From positions 268,738-332,737 of the forward strand of contig NZ_ML762425.1 in NCBI RefSeq assembly GCF_009498735.1: a DNA stretch of 64,000 bases, written 5' to 3'. Shown here piece by piece: positions 1-10,201 of the stretch. The notes beneath the pieces are model-generated. The model saw nothing but the letters and a program-made list of their open reading frames with translations, did not search any database and was not told the DNA's origin. The first letter of the stretch is position 1. Every line of letters starts with the position of its first letter. Both the position numbers and the translations under genes were made by a program. Origin of the DNA: Gracilibacillus oryzae (lineage in GTDB: Bacteria > Bacillota > Bacilli > Bacillales > Amphibacillaceae).

Positions 1-1730
1 CAAGGAAATTAAAGAAATGGCTAGAACGTCCTTTATTGTCTCGGCATCATATCGAAAAAAGACTGGATATGGTAACAGGATTTTATGATCAATTTATGGA
101 GCGGGAAAGTATAAGAGAATCCTTACGTTCGATCTATGATTTAGAGCGTCTGTCTGGAAGAGTATCTTTTGGCAATGTGAATGCACGTGATTTACTGCAA
201 TTACAGAATTCACTCTCGAAGATCCCGCTAATAAAGCAATTATTGAAGGAATTTAATCAACAGAGCTTACAAGACATGGCTGATAAGTTAGATCCCCTAG
301 AAGGATTAAAAAAATTACTGGAAAACAGTATTAAAGAAGACCCGCCTATTTCTATTACAGAAGGCAATATTCTAAAAGACGGGTATAATGAAAAATTAGA
401 CGAATACCGTCATATATCCCGAAACGGCAAAGACTGGATTGCAGCGCTTGAAAGAAAAGAAAAAGAAACAACAAATATTAAGTCACTAAAGATTGGATAC
501 AATAAAGTATTTGGTTATTTTATTGAAGTAACCAGAGCTAATTTGCATTTAGTACCAGATGCTCGCTATGAACGTAAGCAGACATTAACAAATGCAGAAA
601 GATTTATTACGGATGAATTAAAAGAAAAAGAATCATTGATCTTAGAGGCTGACGAAAAAAGTGTAGACTTGGAATACCAGTTATTTCTAATCATTCGAGA
701 TAAAGTAAAGGAATATATTCCGGCATTACAGAAACTTGCTGATCTGGTTAGTGAAGTCGATGTATTACAAAGTTTTGCAACGGTAAGTGAAGAAAATAAT
801 TATGTCCGTCCAACTTTTGCAAATAATCATCAAGTAAAATTAGAACAAAGCCGGCACCCTGTTATTGAAAAAGTAATGAAAGATGAATCTTTTGTTCCTA
901 ATGATATACAACTGGATGAAGACAAGTTCATGTTGTTAATTACCGGTCCTAATATGTCAGGTAAAAGTACGTATATGCGGCAGCTTGCCTTAACAATTGT
1001 GATGGCACAAGTAGGCTGTTTTGTCCCTGCTAAAAAAGCGGAGTTAGCCATTTTTGATCAAATTTTTACTAGAATTGGCGCAGCGGATGACCTTGTTTCC
1101 GGACAGAGTACGTTTATGGTGGAGATGCTTGAAGCTAACCATGCCATACATCATGCTACTGATAAAAGTTTAATATTATTGGATGAAATTGGACGCGGGA
1201 CAAGCACTTATGACGGAATGGCACTGGCTCAATCGATAATGGAATACATTCATGATCAGATTAAAGCAAAGACTCTATTCTCTACTCATTATCATGAGTT
1301 AACAAGCCTTGAAGAAAGATTACAAGGATTAAAAAATATTCATGTAAGAGCGGAAGAGATCAATGGGGATGTTATTTTCTTACACCAAATTCATCAAGGA
1401 GCAGCAGATGAAAGCTATGGTATACATGTCGCTCAATTAGCAGGCCTTCCAAGTGATTTAATCGAGCGTGCAAATCAGATACTAACACAACTGGAAACCA
1501 AAAATGTTGGCAATTATGAAGCAAAGCAACAATTGGAGCCCGCTAACCAGGCAGAACAAATGACTTTATTTGTGGAAGAAGAGCGTTCGTTAACTAAACA
1601 GCCAAAAGAAGAGGAAAATTTAATTGCAATGATAAATAAATGTGATGTTTTAGAAATGACACCGATGGATGCAATGAACAAATTATATGAATTACAGAAA
1701 AAAGTGAGAGGAATGAAAGGAAGAAAATAG
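1..1730 (+). CDS. mutS: DNA mismatch repair protein MutS, 3' part (5' end outside window)
   Basis: MutS recognises mispaired bases and, with MutL, starts mismatch repair. The reading frame is already open at the left edge (first full codon at base 3), so only the C-terminal ~575 residues are seen: the lever/clamp helices and the ABC-type ATPase. Visible motifs are the Walker [10 protein letters not shown] (about bases 950-976), Walker B LLDEIGRG with the following signature (about 1178-1200) and a conserved helical C-terminus. A QMTLF motif near the C-terminus (about base 1555) looks like a beta-clamp-binding peptide; that reading is inference. The stop codon directly abuts the mutL ATG, so the two genes form an operon. 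Confidence 0.97.
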   Translation, partial: RKLKKWLERPLLSRHHIEKRLDMVTGFYDQFMERESIRESLRSIYDLERLSGRVSFGNVNARDLLQLQNSLSKIPLIKQLLKEFNQQSLQDMADKLDPLEGLKKLLENSIKEDPPISITEGNILKDGYNEKLDEYRHISRNGKDWIAALERKEKETTNIKSLKIGYNKVFGYFIEVTRANLHLVPDARYERKQTLTNAERFITDELKEKESLILEADEKSVDLEYQLFLIIRDKVKEYIPALQKLADLVSEVDVLQSFATVSEENNYVRPTFANNHQVKLEQSRHPVIEKVMKDESFVPNDIQLDEDKFMLLITGPNMSGKSTYMRQLALTIVMAQVGCFVPAKKAELAIFDQIFTRIGAADDLVSGQSTFMVEMLEANHAIHHATDKSLILLDEIGRGTSTYDGMALAQSIMEYIHDQIKAKTLFSTHYHELTSLEERLQGLKNIHVRAEEINGDVIFLHQIHQGAADESYGIHVAQLAGLPSDLIERANQILTQLETKNVGNYEAKQQLEPANQAEQMTLFVEEERSLTKQPKEEENLIAMINKCDVLEMTPMDAMNKLYELQKKVRGMKGRK

Positions 1731-3551
1731 ATGAAAATAATCGAACTTCCAGATTATTTAGCGAACAAAATTGCTGCAGGCGAAGTAGTGGAACGGCCAG
1801 CATCTGTAGTAAAGGAACTTGTTGAAAACAGCGTGGATGCACAGAGTGACTGGATTAAAATTGATATTGAAGAAGCAGGACTTCAATCAATTAAGATAAC
1901 GGATAATGGAATAGGTATTCCGTATGACCAGTGTAAAAAAGCATTCTTACGTCATGCCACAAGCAAAATTAAAAATGAAAATGATCTTTTTCATGTGAAA
2001 ACACTAGGGTTCCGCGGGGAGGCATTAGCGAGTATCGCTGCGGTAAGCAGGTTAAGAATCCAGACATCAACTGGAGAAACAGCAGGCACTGTGTTGGAAA
2101 TTGAAGGGGGACATCTCCAATCAGAAAGCAGAAGTGATGCAAGACAGGGAACAGAAATTCTTGTTCGGGATATTTTCTTTAACACGCCTGCAAGGTTAAA
2201 GTATCTTAAAACAGTCCATACGGAATTAGGGCATATTACCGACATTATTAATCGAATGGCACTTTCCCATCCTGCGATACGATTTGAACTCACTCATAAT
2301 GGAAGAAAGATCTTTCAAACAACAGGTAAAGGTGATCTAAGACAAATTGCTGCATCCATTTACGGATTTTCTGTTGCAAAGAAAATGATTCCCGTTTTCA
2401 GAAAAACAACTGACTATACCATCGATGGTTTTATTGTGAAGCCAGAAGTGAACCGTGCCTCCCGTAACTATATTACCACTGTGGTAAATGGTAGAATTAT
2501 TCGCAATAATAGCCTGGCGCGGGCTATCACTGCAGGGTATCATACATTATTGCCAATTGGCAGGCAGCCAATTGTCATATTGAATATTGAAATGGATCCG
2601 ATCTTAATTGATGTCAATGTTCATCCTACTAAATTAGAAGTGAGGTTCAGTAAAGAGAAAGAACTTTTTTCTGCTGTGGAGGAAATGATTAAAGAAGCTT
2701 TCCATAAACAGACATTAATTCCATCAGGAAGTAAGCCAAAGCCTGAAAAAGAGAAATCGTTTCAGAATAGTTTTGCGTTTGATTTTTCTGATAAAAAGAA
2801 AGAAACGACCAAAGCTGCAGAAGAAAAAGAGCCGAATGAACATGATGATCTGCAGCCATTACAAGTTTATGAACCTTCCACACATAATGTTGCTGATACA
2901 ATTGATTCAGTTGAACAGCCTCTTGAAGCAGGGGATAATGAACGGTTTGACAGAACAGAGGAGAAAGAACGTATCCCTGCATTGTACCCAATTGGTCAAC
3001 ACCATGGAACTTATATCATAGCGCAAAATGAGAATGGGTTATATATTATTGACCAGCATGCGGCACAGGAAAGAATAAAGTATGAATATTTTCGGGATAA
3101 AATCGGTGATGTGGAAAGTGTAGTGCAAGATTTACTAGTTCCCATCACATTTGAGTTTACAGCACAGGAAGCATTAATAATTAAACAATATGAACAAGAA
3201 CTGCAAAAAGTAGGGTTATTCTTTGAAAATTTTGGCCAAAATGCTTATATTGTCAGGTCACATCCGAAATGGTTTCCAAAAGGTGAAGAGGAAGAAATTA
3301 TACGCGATATGGTAGAGCAGTTAATTAGAGAACAGAAAATCAATATTCATAAATTGAGAGAAGATGCTGCTATCTTAATGTCTTGCAAAAAATCGATCAA
3401 AGCAAATCATTACTTAAACCATACGGATATGGAAAGGCTGTTGAATGACTTACGCATGTGTGAGGAACCATTCACCTGCCCGCATGGCCGGCCGATTATT
3501 ATCCAGTTTACTAAGTATGAGATGGAGAAGATGTTCAAGCGAGTTATGTGA
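1731..3551 (+). CDS. mutL: DNA mismatch repair endonuclease MutL
   Basis: 606 residues. MutL links mismatch recognition by MutS to strand incision. The N-terminal GHKL ATPase shows the [12 protein letters not shown] block and the later FRGEALASI motif. A low-complexity linker rich in Lys and Glu follows at roughly residues 330-400. The C-terminal domain carries the metal-dependent endonuclease motif DQHA-x2-E-x4-E beginning at residue 441 and the zinc/metal motif CPHGRP near the end, so this is the nicking type of MutL found in bacteria without MutH. The ATG begins at the base after the mutS stop, which suggests translational coupling. Confidence 0.98.
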   Translation: MKIIELPDYLANKIAAGEVVERPASVVKELVENSVDAQSDWIKIDIEEAGLQSIKITDNGIGIPYDQCKKAFLRHATSKIKNENDLFHVKTLGFRGEALASIAAVSRLRIQTSTGETAGTVLEIEGGHLQSESRSDARQGTEILVRDIFFNTPARLKYLKTVHTELGHITDIINRMALSHPAIRFELTHNGRKIFQTTGKGDLRQIAASIYGFSVAKKMIPVFRKTTDYTIDGFIVKPEVNRASRNYITTVVNGRIIRNNSLARAITAGYHTLLPIGRQPIVILNIEMDPILIDVNVHPTKLEVRFSKEKELFSAVEEMIKEAFHKQTLIPSGSKPKPEKEKSFQNSFAFDFSDKKKETTKAAEEKEPNEHDDLQPLQVYEPSTHNVADTIDSVEQPLEAGDNERFDRTEEKERIPALYPIGQHHGTYIIAQNENGLYIIDQHAAQERIKYEYFRDKIGDVESVVQDLLVPITFEFTAQEALIIKQYEQELQKVGLFFENFGQNAYIVRSHPKWFPKGEEEEIIRDMVEQLIREQKINIHKLREDAAILMSCKKSIKANHYLNHTDMERLLNDLRMCEEPFTCPHGRPIIIQFTKYEMEKMFKRVM

Positions 3552-3622
3552 TGGATGATTTTATTTTCCAGGTCGTGTATACTTTAGGGGTAGCGGCTTT
3601 TAACACTTGAAAGGATTTATGT

Positions 3623-4549
3623 ATGAGACAAAAGATAATGGTTATCGTAGGACCGACAGCGGTCGGAAAAACTGCTCTAAGTATAGAAGCAGCAAAACAA
3701 TTCAATGGGGAAGTAATCAGTGGTGACTCAATGCAGGTTTACCGCGGTTTAGATATCGGTACAGCCAAAGTAACGAAGGAAGAGATGCAAGGCATTCCTC
3801 ATCACTTAATTGATATTTTGGAACCTGGTGAAAGTTTTTCTGTTGCAGACTTTCAAAAGCAAGTCAGGGAATGTATTACAGATATACACAGCCGCGGTAA
3901 ATGTGTGATTATAGCTGGTGGAACAGGTTTATATATTCAATCAGTCTTATATGATTATCAGTTTAGCGAAAAGGCTCGAAGTACGGATTTCCAAAAAAGA
4001 ATCGAAGCAGAGATTATAGAAAATGGAATAGACTCTGTGTACAATCGATTGAAAAGAGTCGATCCTGAACAAGCAGATAAGATTCATCCAAATAATGAGA
4101 GAAGATTAATTCGTGCTTTAGAGGTATATGACCGAACAGGTATAACGATGACCGAACAGCAAAAACAGCAGGACGAATCTCTTTATGATCATTATATTGT
4201 TGGTTTAGAAATGGAACGCTCCATTCTTTATCATCGTATTAATGAAAGAGTGGACAATATGATGAAACAAGGCTTAACTGCAGAGGTACAGCATATGATA
4301 GAGCAAGGTTTAGAGAATAGTCAGGCAATGAGAGGGATTGGTTATAAAGAGCTAATACCATACGTAAAGGGTGAAATGCCGCTAGAAGCAGCGCTTGAAT
4401 CGTTAAAAAGGAACTCAAGAAGATTTGCCAAGCGACAGTATACCTGGTTTCGTAATAAAATGCCTGTCCACTGGTACAATATTCTGCCAGAAACAAGAGA
4501 TGAAGTTTTTCAAAATATTTTGGCAGATTTAGAAGGATTCTTAAAATAA
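3623..4549 (+). CDS. miaA: tRNA dimethylallyltransferase MiaA
   Basis: 308 residues. MiaA transfers a dimethylallyl group to N6 of A37 in tRNAs that read codons starting with U, the first step towards ms2i6A. The P-loop GPTAVGKT is at residues 8-15, followed by the SGDSMQVYRGLDIGTAK substrate-binding block and the KRNSRRFAKRQYTWFR motif near the C-terminus. It lies 71 bases after mutL and 44 bases before hfq. The mutSL-miaA-hfq order is the normal arrangement in Bacillaceae. The ATG follows a GAAAGGATTT Shine-Dalgarno. Confidence 0.97.
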   Translation: MRQKIMVIVGPTAVGKTALSIEAAKQFNGEVISGDSMQVYRGLDIGTAKVTKEEMQGIPHHLIDILEPGESFSVADFQKQVRECITDIHSRGKCVIIAGGTGLYIQSVLYDYQFSEKARSTDFQKRIEAEIIENGIDSVYNRLKRVDPEQADKIHPNNERRLIRALEVYDRTGITMTEQQKQQDESLYDHYIVGLEMERSILYHRINERVDNMMKQGLTAEVQHMIEQGLENSQAMRGIGYKELIPYVKGEMPLEAALESLKRNSRRFAKRQYTWFRNKMPVHWYNILPETRDEVFQNILADLEGFLK

Positions 4550-4593
4550 AAATAGAATTAATAGTAATAGAGAAAAAATGAGGAGGATACATA

Positions 4594-4818
4594 ATGTCTC
4601 AATCAGTTAATATTCAAGACCAATATTTAAACCAGCTTAGAAAAGAACGGATTCCCGTTACTGTTTTCCTTGTAAATGGATTTCAAGTGAGAGGACTTGT
4701 TAAAGCATTTGACAACTTTACCGTAATGTTAGAAGTTGAAGGAAAACAACAACTCATTTTTAAACATGCAATTTCCACTTTTGTACCAGCCAAAAATGTT
4801 AATTTAGATAAAGAATAG
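4594..4818 (+). CDS. hfq: RNA chaperone Hfq
   Basis: 74 residues, the usual length in Bacilli. Hfq forms a hexameric Sm-like ring that binds small RNAs and A- or U-rich mRNA. The Sm1 motif ([19 protein letters not shown]) and the Sm2 stretch ([12 protein letters not shown]) are both present. It is preceded by a strong GAGGA site and directly follows miaA. A very stable rho-independent terminator follows the stop. Confidence 0.97.
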   Translation: MSQSVNIQDQYLNQLRKERIPVTVFLVNGFQVRGLVKAFDNFTVMLEVEGKQQLIFKHAISTFVPAKNVNLDKE

Positions 4819-4821
4819 AAC

Positions 4822-4856
4822 AATGGCGCTATTATAATCTAATAGCGCCATTTCTT
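4822..4856 (+). terminator. Rho-independent terminator after hfq
   Basis: A perfect 13-bp stem (4822-4834 with 4840-4852) around a 5-base loop is followed by a short T-rich tail. It closes the mutSL-miaA-hfq unit before hflX. Confidence 0.85.
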
Positions 4857-4926
4857 ATAGAATGAAATAAAGGTTAATAATCAAACCACTTCTTACAAAA
4901 ACTAACGTTAAACAAAGGAAAAGTAG

Positions 4927-6180
4927 GTGGCCAAAATAGAAAAAGTAATAATTATTGCCGTTTTAAAAGATAAAACGGAAGAAGAAAGATTCCAATATTC
5001 TATCAGTGAATTAAAAGCTTTAACAACTACAGCAGATGGAACAGTTGTGGAGACAATTATCCAAAAAAGATTAACACCACATCGTGCAACATACCTAGGG
5101 GAAGGAAAGCTGCAGGAAGTTAAAGAAATATGTGAAGTGGAAGAGATAGATGTCGTTATTGCAAATGAAGAACTCTCAGGAAGCCAAATAAGAAACTTGC
5201 AAGAAGAATTACAAGTCCGTGTTATTGATCGAAGCCAGCTCATTTTGGATATTTTTGCAAACAGAGCAAGAACGAAGGAAGGGAAGCTGCAAGTAGAATT
5301 AGCACAATATGCTTATATGTTACCAAGGCTTCATGGGCAAGGTGCTGATTTATCCAGATTAGGTGGGGGAATTGGAACACGGGGACCTGGTGAGACAAAA
5401 TTAGAAACAGACCGCAGACATATTCAGCGCAGGATGGATGAGATTAAACAAAGGTTAACTACTGTTGTCAACCAACGCGAGCAGTACAGAGATAAGAGAA
5501 GGAAAAATCAGCTGTTTCAGATTGCTGTTGTTGGTTATACGAATGCAGGAAAATCAACGATGTTTAATAATTTGACGAAAAGTGAATCTCTTCAGGAAGA
5601 TAAATTATTTGCAACTTTAGATCCTCTTACCCGTAAATTACACTTGCCGAGCGGACTGGAAGTGATTTTAACAGATACAGTAGGTTTTATTCAAGATTTG
5701 CCAACTGCATTAGTTGCTGCCTTCAGATCCACACTGGAAGAAGTAAAAGAAGCTGATCTTATTTTGCATGTAATTGATGTAGCAGCACCAGACAGAGATA
5801 ATCATGAAGCTACCGTGTTACGTTTGCTGGATGAATTGGAAGCAGATAATATTCCTGTTATCACAGTCTATAATAAGAAGGATTTGATCGATACTAGCAG
5901 CTTTGTTCCTAATTCTCACCCATATATGTTGATCAGTGCTTTAGAACAGAGCGATCTTCAAGAGTTGAAAAAACAAATTGAAACGGTTATGAAAGAGCTA
6001 TGGCAGCCTTATCACTGTATTGTTCCTGAAGGGTATGGCAAAGTGCTTGCTAAACTGAATCAGCATACCATTACCGAACAGAAAGAATATCAGGAAGAAT
6101 TGCTTGGATATGAAGTCAGCGGTTTTGTTGACCCAAACCATCCTATCATGAAGGAAATAAAGGAGTATCACCAAGAATGA
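4927..6180 (+). CDS. hflX: GTPase HflX
   Basis: 417 residues, ribosome-associated GTPase that splits stalled or stressed ribosomes. The N-terminal HflX domain ends in the conserved GGGIGTRGPGETKLETDRR region. The G domain follows with G1 GYTNAGKST, G3 DTVGF and G4 NKKD. The GTG start is chosen because AAAGGA lies 7 bases upstream and the protein begins at the usual place. Its last four bases (ATGA) contain the start of the next gene, as for ynbA/ynbB in B. subtilis. Confidence 0.95.
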   Translation: MAKIEKVIIIAVLKDKTEEERFQYSISELKALTTTADGTVVETIIQKRLTPHRATYLGEGKLQEVKEICEVEEIDVVIANEELSGSQIRNLQEELQVRVIDRSQLILDIFANRARTKEGKLQVELAQYAYMLPRLHGQGADLSRLGGGIGTRGPGETKLETDRRHIQRRMDEIKQRLTTVVNQREQYRDKRRKNQLFQIAVVGYTNAGKSTMFNNLTKSESLQEDKLFATLDPLTRKLHLPSGLEVILTDTVGFIQDLPTALVAAFRSTLEEVKEADLILHVIDVAAPDRDNHEATVLRLLDELEADNIPVITVYNKKDLIDTSSFVPNSHPYMLISALEQSDLQELKKQIETVMKELWQPYHCIVPEGYGKVLAKLNQHTITEQKEYQEELLGYEVSGFVDPNHPIMKEIKEYHQE

Positions 6181-7421
6181 GTTTAATAAGTAAAGTGCAA
6201 GTAACGGAGCAGGAGATTTCTCAAAATTTTGAAGAAATTGCTGTAGTAGAATTATTTAACCAGGAAAAGGTTTTAGCAGCTTTCCGAAATAATCAAGTGA
6301 GCGACAGTGATTTTAATCCTACAACAGGATACGGTTATGATGATTACGGAAGAGATAAATTAGAAGCAGTTTATGCTTCTGTTTTTAAAGCGGAAGATGC
6401 ATTAGTCAGGCCGCAAATAGCTTCAGGAACCCATGCTATTACTACAGCATTGTTTGGTGTATTAAGACCTGGGGATCAATTATTATATATTACTGGAAAG
6501 CCATATGATACGTTAGAAAGTGTAATACGGTCAGACGAAAGGGATATAGGTTCATTAGCGGACTTTGGTGTAGAATATCAATCGATTCCATTGAAAAATG
6601 ACCAAGTTGATATGGAAAGAGTGAATGAACAGATAGGCAATAAGACAAAAGTTGTTGCTATCCAGCGTTCGAAAGGTTATGATAATCGACCTTCGATAAC
6701 GATAGATGAGATGAAAATTATTATCACAGAAATCCGCAAAATGAAAAGTGATGTCATTATTTTTGTAGACAATTGTTACGGGGAATTTGTTGAAAAGGCA
6801 GAGCCTATTGAAATCGGAGCAGATTTGATTGCAGGCTCACTAATCAAAAATCCTGGAGGCGGAATAGCAAGAACTGGCGGCTATGTTGCCGGTAAAAAGG
6901 AGCTTGTTGAAAAAGCGGCCAACAGATTAACAGCTCCAGGAATAGGGAAGGAAATTGGCGCAAGTCTCGGTATGCTGCAAGAGATGTATCAAGGGCTTTT
7001 TCTTGCACCACATATAGTCAGCGAAGCATTGCGTGGTGCAATATTTACATCAAAATTCTTAACAGAACTAGGGTATCAGACAGAACCGCATTATCAAGCA
7101 AAAAGAACGGATTTGATTCAATCTGTAATTTTTCCAACAGCGGAAGAGATGATCGCATTTTGTCAGGCAATTCAGGAACAATCACCTGTAAATGCCCATG
7201 TAACTCCATATCCAGCTCCAATGCCTGGATACACTGATCATGTCATTATGGCTGCAGGTACTTTTATGCAAGGAGCAAGTCTTGAACTGACAGCTGATGG
7301 TCCAGTCAGGCCGCCTTATACTGCTTATGTACAAGGTGGTTTGACGTATGCTCATGTAAAAATTGCAGTGATGAAAGCATGTGAAAAACTTGAAAATAAA
7401 GTCGTTCAAAAAAACATGTGA
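6177..7421 (+). CDS. ynbB: PLP-dependent methionine gamma-lyase/aluminium-resistance family protein (YnbB-like)
   Basis: 414 residues. It belongs to the cystathionine/methionine gamma-lyase-like family often annotated as aluminium resistance protein. The fold-type I PLP pattern is clear: a glycine-rich region followed by the probable Schiff-base lysine K224 in the block SLIKNPGGG. The true substrate of these proteins is not established. It overlaps hflX by four bases and sits just before glnR, exactly as in B. subtilis. Its stop codon lies inside the GlnR operator of the next operon. Confidence 0.88.
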   Translation: MSLISKVQVTEQEISQNFEEIAVVELFNQEKVLAAFRNNQVSDSDFNPTTGYGYDDYGRDKLEAVYASVFKAEDALVRPQIASGTHAITTALFGVLRPGDQLLYITGKPYDTLESVIRSDERDIGSLADFGVEYQSIPLKNDQVDMERVNEQIGNKTKVVAIQRSKGYDNRPSITIDEMKIIITEIRKMKSDVIIFVDNCYGEFVEKAEPIEIGADLIAGSLIKNPGGGIARTGGYVAGKKELVEKAANRLTAPGIGKEIGASLGMLQEMYQGLFLAPHIVSEALRGAIFTSKFLTELGYQTEPHYQAKRTDLIQSVIFPTAEEMIAFCQAIQEQSPVNAHVTPYPAPMPGYTDHVIMAAGTFMQGASLELTADGPVRPPYTAYVQGGLTYAHVKIAVMKACEKLENKVVQKNM

Positions 7422-7433
7422 GTTTTCCTAACA
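7417..7433 (+). promoter_or_regulatory. GlnR/TnrA operator of glnRA
   Basis: The sequence TGTGAGTTTTCCTAACA matches the GlnR/TnrA consensus TGTNA-N7-TNACA at every fixed position. It lies just upstream of the -35 element, the same geometry as in B. subtilis glnRA, and overlaps the ynbB stop codon. It implies repression by GlnR bound to feedback-inhibited glutamine synthetase. Confidence 0.85.
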
Positions 7434-7437
7434 TTGC

Positions 7438-7467
7438 TTGACAACTTTATTAAGTGATGTGTATAAT
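7438..7467 (+). promoter_or_regulatory. SigA-type promoter of glnRA
   Basis: A consensus -35 TTGACA (7438-7443) and a consensus -10 TATAAT (7462-7467) are separated by 18 bases, 35 bases upstream of the glnR start. Confidence 0.8.
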
Positions 7468-7501
7468 AGAAGCAGATAAGTTAATAGAAAGAGGTGAGGA
7501 T

Positions 7502-7894
7502 GTGAGCGATTTAGACAGACGGTCGATGCCATTATTCTCTATTGGGATTGTTAAATCATTAACTGATTTAACTGCAAGACAAATTCGATATTATGAGCAG
7601 CATCAACTCATTCATCCTTCTCGTACTGAAGGAAATCAGCGGCTTTTTTCTTTTAATGATGTCGACAGACTTTTAGAGATCAAAGAGCTGATTGAGAAAG
7701 GTATTAACTTAGCAGGCATTAAGCAAGTTCTATTGATGAAAGATATGCCGACAACTGTTGAAACTGAGAAAGAAGAAACTCCTGAACTGTCAGAGAAAGA
7801 GCTGCGCAAAATATTGCAAAAAGAGTTAATGGATGCTGGCAGATTAGGCAAAACATCGTTAAGACAGGGAGAATTATCACGATTCTTCCATTAA
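7502..7894 (+). CDS. glnR: Nitrogen regulator GlnR (MerR family repressor of glnRA)
   Basis: 130 residues. GlnR represses its own operon when nitrogen is plentiful, activated by contact with feedback-inhibited GlnA. The N-terminal MerR-type winged helix contains [18 protein letters not shown]. The C-terminus ends in [10 protein letters not shown], the tail that in B. subtilis senses glutamine synthetase. The GTG at 7502 is preferred because GAGGTGAGG sits just upstream and the N-terminus ([14 protein letters not shown]) then matches the family. An ATG-initiated extension from 7454 would run through the leader. Confidence 0.95.
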   Translation: MSDLDRRSMPLFSIGIVKSLTDLTARQIRYYEQHQLIHPSRTEGNQRLFSFNDVDRLLEIKELIEKGINLAGIKQVLLMKDMPTTVETEKEETPELSEKELRKILQKELMDAGRLGKTSLRQGELSRFFH

Positions 7895-7915
7895 AATAAA
7901 AAGGAGAGTATATTA

Positions 7916-9247
7916 ATGGGAATAACGAAAGAAGAAATCAAACAAAAAATTGCGGAAGAAAATGTAAAATTTATTCGTCTACAGTTTACTGATCTATTAG
8001 GTACAATTAAAAACGTTGAGATTCCTTTAAGCCAGTTAGACAAAGCATTAGATAATGAAATGGTATTTGATGGTTCCTCTATTGAAGGATTTGTCCGTAT
8101 CGAAGAATCTGATATGAAATTGTATCCAGACTTAGATACTTTTGTAGTTTTCCCTTGGACTTCTGAAAAAGGTAAAGTAGCACGTTTTATTTGCGATATT
8201 TACAACACAGATGGTACTCCTTTTTCTGGCTGCCCGCGCTACAACTTAAAACGCAACTTAAAGAAAGCTGAAGAACTTGGTTTTACATCATTTAATATTG
8301 GAACTGAACCTGAATTCTTCTTATTCAAACTAGACGAAAAAGGTGAACCAACACTTGAATTAAATGATAAAGGTGGTTATTTTGATCTTGCACCAACAGA
8401 TTTAGGTGAAAACTGCCGCCGTGATATCGTATTAGAACTTGAAGAAATGGGCTTTGAAATTGAAGCATCTCACCACGAAGTAGCACCTGGTCAACATGAA
8501 ATTGATTTTAAATATTCTCAAGCAATCAAACATGCTGACGATATCCAGACATTTAAATTAGTCGTAAAAACAATTGCTCGTAAACACGGTTTACATGCAA
8601 CATTTATGCCGAAACCATTGTTTGGTGTTAATGGTTCAGGTATGCACTGTAACATGTCTTTATTCAAAGACAAAACGAATACTTTCTTAGATGAAAATGG
8701 TCCACTTCAATTAAGTGAGACAGCATACCAATTTATTGCTGGTATTATCAAACACGCACTTTCATTTACTGCTGTTACAAATCCGACAGTAAACTCTTAT
8801 AAGCGTTTAGTGCCTGGTTATGAAGCACCTTGTTATGTAGCATGGTCTGGTGCAAACCGCAGTCCTTTAATCCGTGTTCCTGCATCTCGTGGTTTAAGTA
8901 CACGTGTTGAGGTCCGCAGTGTTGACCCTGCAGCTAACCCATACTTAGCATTATCTGTATTATTAGCAGCTGGTTTAGATGGTATCGAAAATAAATTAGA
9001 AGCACCTAAAGCAGTAGACCGTAATATTTATATTATGGACAAAGAAGAAAGAGAAGCAAACGGTATTGTAGATTTACCGGCAACTCTAGCAGATGCTTTA
9101 GAAGAATTGAAGAAAGACGAAATTATTATTGAAGCTCTTGGGGAGCACTTATTCGAACATTTCATTGAATCAAAAGAGATTGAATGGGATATGTTCCGTA
9201 CTCAGGTTCACCCTTGGGAAAGAGAACAATATATTTCCACATATTAA
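7916..9247 (+). CDS. glnA: Glutamine synthetase type I (GlnA)
   Basis: 443 residues, the length of the Bacillus GSI-alpha enzyme. It makes glutamine from glutamate, ammonia and ATP. Conserved blocks include [15 protein letters not shown], the [10 protein letters not shown] active-site segment and the [10 protein letters not shown] region. The adenylylation tyrosine site of GSI-beta enzymes is not apparent, so control is expected by feedback inhibition and by GlnR/TnrA partnership. It is the second gene of the glnRA operon, 21 bases after glnR, with a GGAGAG ribosome site. Confidence 0.98.
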   Translation: MGITKEEIKQKIAEENVKFIRLQFTDLLGTIKNVEIPLSQLDKALDNEMVFDGSSIEGFVRIEESDMKLYPDLDTFVVFPWTSEKGKVARFICDIYNTDGTPFSGCPRYNLKRNLKKAEELGFTSFNIGTEPEFFLFKLDEKGEPTLELNDKGGYFDLAPTDLGENCRRDIVLELEEMGFEIEASHHEVAPGQHEIDFKYSQAIKHADDIQTFKLVVKTIARKHGLHATFMPKPLFGVNGSGMHCNMSLFKDKTNTFLDENGPLQLSETAYQFIAGIIKHALSFTAVTNPTVNSYKRLVPGYEAPCYVAWSGANRSPLIRVPASRGLSTRVEVRSVDPAANPYLALSVLLAAGLDGIENKLEAPKAVDRNIYIMDKEEREANGIVDLPATLADALEELKKDEIIIEALGEHLFEHFIESKEIEWDMFRTQVHPWEREQYISTY

Positions 9248-9254
9248 TCTAGTG

Positions 9255-9288
9255 AACTCCTTGATGCCGTTGGTGTCAAGGGGTTTTT
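9255..9288 (+). terminator. Terminator after glnA
   Basis: An inverted repeat AACTCCTTGATGCC / GGTGTCAAGGGGTT with a GTT loop and G-T pairs is followed by TTTTT, eight bases after the glnA stop. Confidence 0.8.
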
Positions 9289-9374
9289 GCTGTTATAATT
9301 AAATCATAAACCGATTTGATAAAAATAAGCTATTTTCCATTAAATTAAAAGTGAGAAGTATGGGAATTACTATA

Positions 9375-9408
9375 TAAAAAAACCAGCAAAAGTTTGCCGG
9401 ATTTTTTT
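9375..9408. terminator. Terminator between convergent glnA and lexA
   Basis: The stem GCAAA/TTTGC is extended by CC/GG around one mismatch and flanked by A-runs and T-runs. It can act on either strand and probably ends lexA transcription. Confidence 0.7.
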
Positions 9409-9432
9409 AGAACTTGATAGAATTAATTTAAT

Positions 9433-10053
9433 CTATAGATGTCGATATAAACCTACTACCTTCCCTAAAATACTCACATTTTCATAGATAAGAGGCTCCA
9501 TTGTCGCATTTTCCGGCTGCAGTCTAATATGGTCTTTTTCTTTAAAGAACCGTTTGACAGTTGCTTCACTTTCTTCCGTCATTGCCACGACAATATCTCC
9601 ATTAATCGCAGTGTTTTGCTGTTTTACTATAACTTTATCTCCATCAAAGATTCCTGCCTCAATCATACTGTTTCCTTCAATGATAAGGACAAATAATTCA
9701 TCTCCACTATGGACATCAGTACTCGGTATGGGAATATATTCTTCAATATTCTCAACTGCTGTTATGGGAAGGCCTGCTGTTACTTTACCAATAACAGGAG
9801 CATAGGTAGCTTCTGTTTTAGCAACTTCTGACTCATTCTCCTGTGATAAAACTTCAATTGCTCTCGGCTTAGTGGGATCTCTACGTATATATCCCTTTTT
9901 TTCCAATCTGGCTAAATGCCCGTGTACAGTGGAGCTTGAGGCAAGGCCCACAGCTTGGCCGATTTCACGAACAGATGGCGGATAACCTTTTAAATCTACT
10001 TGTTCTTTAATATATGCAAGTATTTGTTCCTGGCGCTTTGATAGATTTGTCAT
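9433..10053 (-). CDS. lexA: SOS repressor LexA
   Basis: 206 residues. LexA represses SOS genes until RecA filaments trigger self-cleavage. The N-terminal winged helix ([19 protein letters not shown]) is followed by the autopeptidase domain. The cleavage site is Ala93-Gly94, with catalytic Ser129 (EGNSM) and Lys167. The start is placed at 10053, where AAAGGAG lies eight bases upstream. The longer open frame to 10221 crosses the promoter and operators and is not coding. It is transcribed away from the yneB operon and autoregulated through boxes in the shared region. Confidence 0.97.
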   Translation of the reverse strand: MTNLSKRQEQILAYIKEQVDLKGYPPSVREIGQAVGLASSSTVHGHLARLEKKGYIRRDPTKPRAIEVLSQENESEVAKTEATYAPVIGKVTAGLPITAVENIEEYIPIPSTDVHSGDELFVLIIEGNSMIEAGIFDGDKVIVKQQNTAINGDIVVAMTEESEATVKRFFKEKDHIRLQPENATMEPLIYENVSILGKVVGLYRHL

Positions 10054-10089
10054 AATCAATACTCCTTTGACGTATGATTTATTAAGAAT

Positions 10090-10118
10090 ATTATAACATA
10101 TGTTCGGATAAATCACAA
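10090..10118 (-). promoter_or_regulatory. lexA promoter
   Basis: Read on the minus strand: TTGTGA (10118-10113), 17 bases, then TATAAT (10095-10090). Two LexA boxes overlap the -10 and -35 elements, as expected for autoregulation. Confidence 0.7.
10093..10106. promoter_or_regulatory. LexA box 1 (lexA side)
   Basis: ATAACATATGTTCG compared with the Bacillus consensus CGAAC-N4-GTTCG. The right half is perfect and the left half has two mismatches. It overlaps the lexA -10 element. Confidence 0.7.
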
Positions 10119-10129
10119 ACATTCGTTCG
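10116..10129. promoter_or_regulatory. LexA box 2 (lexA side)
   Basis: CAAACATTCGTTCG has one mismatch to CGAAC-N4-GTTCG. It overlaps the lexA -35 element. Confidence 0.75.
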
Positions 10130-10138
10130 AAAAAACAC

Positions 10139-10166
10139 TTGACAAGAACCTTTGTTCGTATATAAT
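10139..10166 (+). promoter_or_regulatory. Promoter of the SOS operon (small ORF-yneB-ynzC)
   Basis: TTGACA (10139-10144), 16 bases, TATAAT (10161-10166). The spacer is almost wholly occupied by a LexA box. Confidence 0.8.
10145..10158. promoter_or_regulatory. LexA box 3 (inside promoter spacer)
   Basis: AGAACCTTTGTTCG has one mismatch to CGAAC-N4-GTTCG. It lies between the -35 and -10 elements of the rightward promoter, a position that would block RNA polymerase. Confidence 0.8.
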
Positions 10167-10173
10167 AAAAGTA

Positions 10174-10187
10174 CGAACAAAAGTTCT
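10174..10187. promoter_or_regulatory. LexA box 4 (downstream of -10)
   Basis: CGAACAAAAGTTCT has one mismatch to CGAAC-N4-GTTCG. It lies just downstream of the -10 element and before the ribosome site of the first small gene. Confidence 0.8.
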
Positions 10188-10201
10188 CTGGAGGGATATA
10201 A

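Noticed and set aside
1991..2293. Open frame on the minus strand inside mutL (100 residues), and similar ones elsewhere such as 27530-27853 and 49835-50281
   Set aside because: They are antisense to well-conserved genes, lack ribosome sites and encode low-complexity or Ser/Phe-rich sequences typical of shadow frames.
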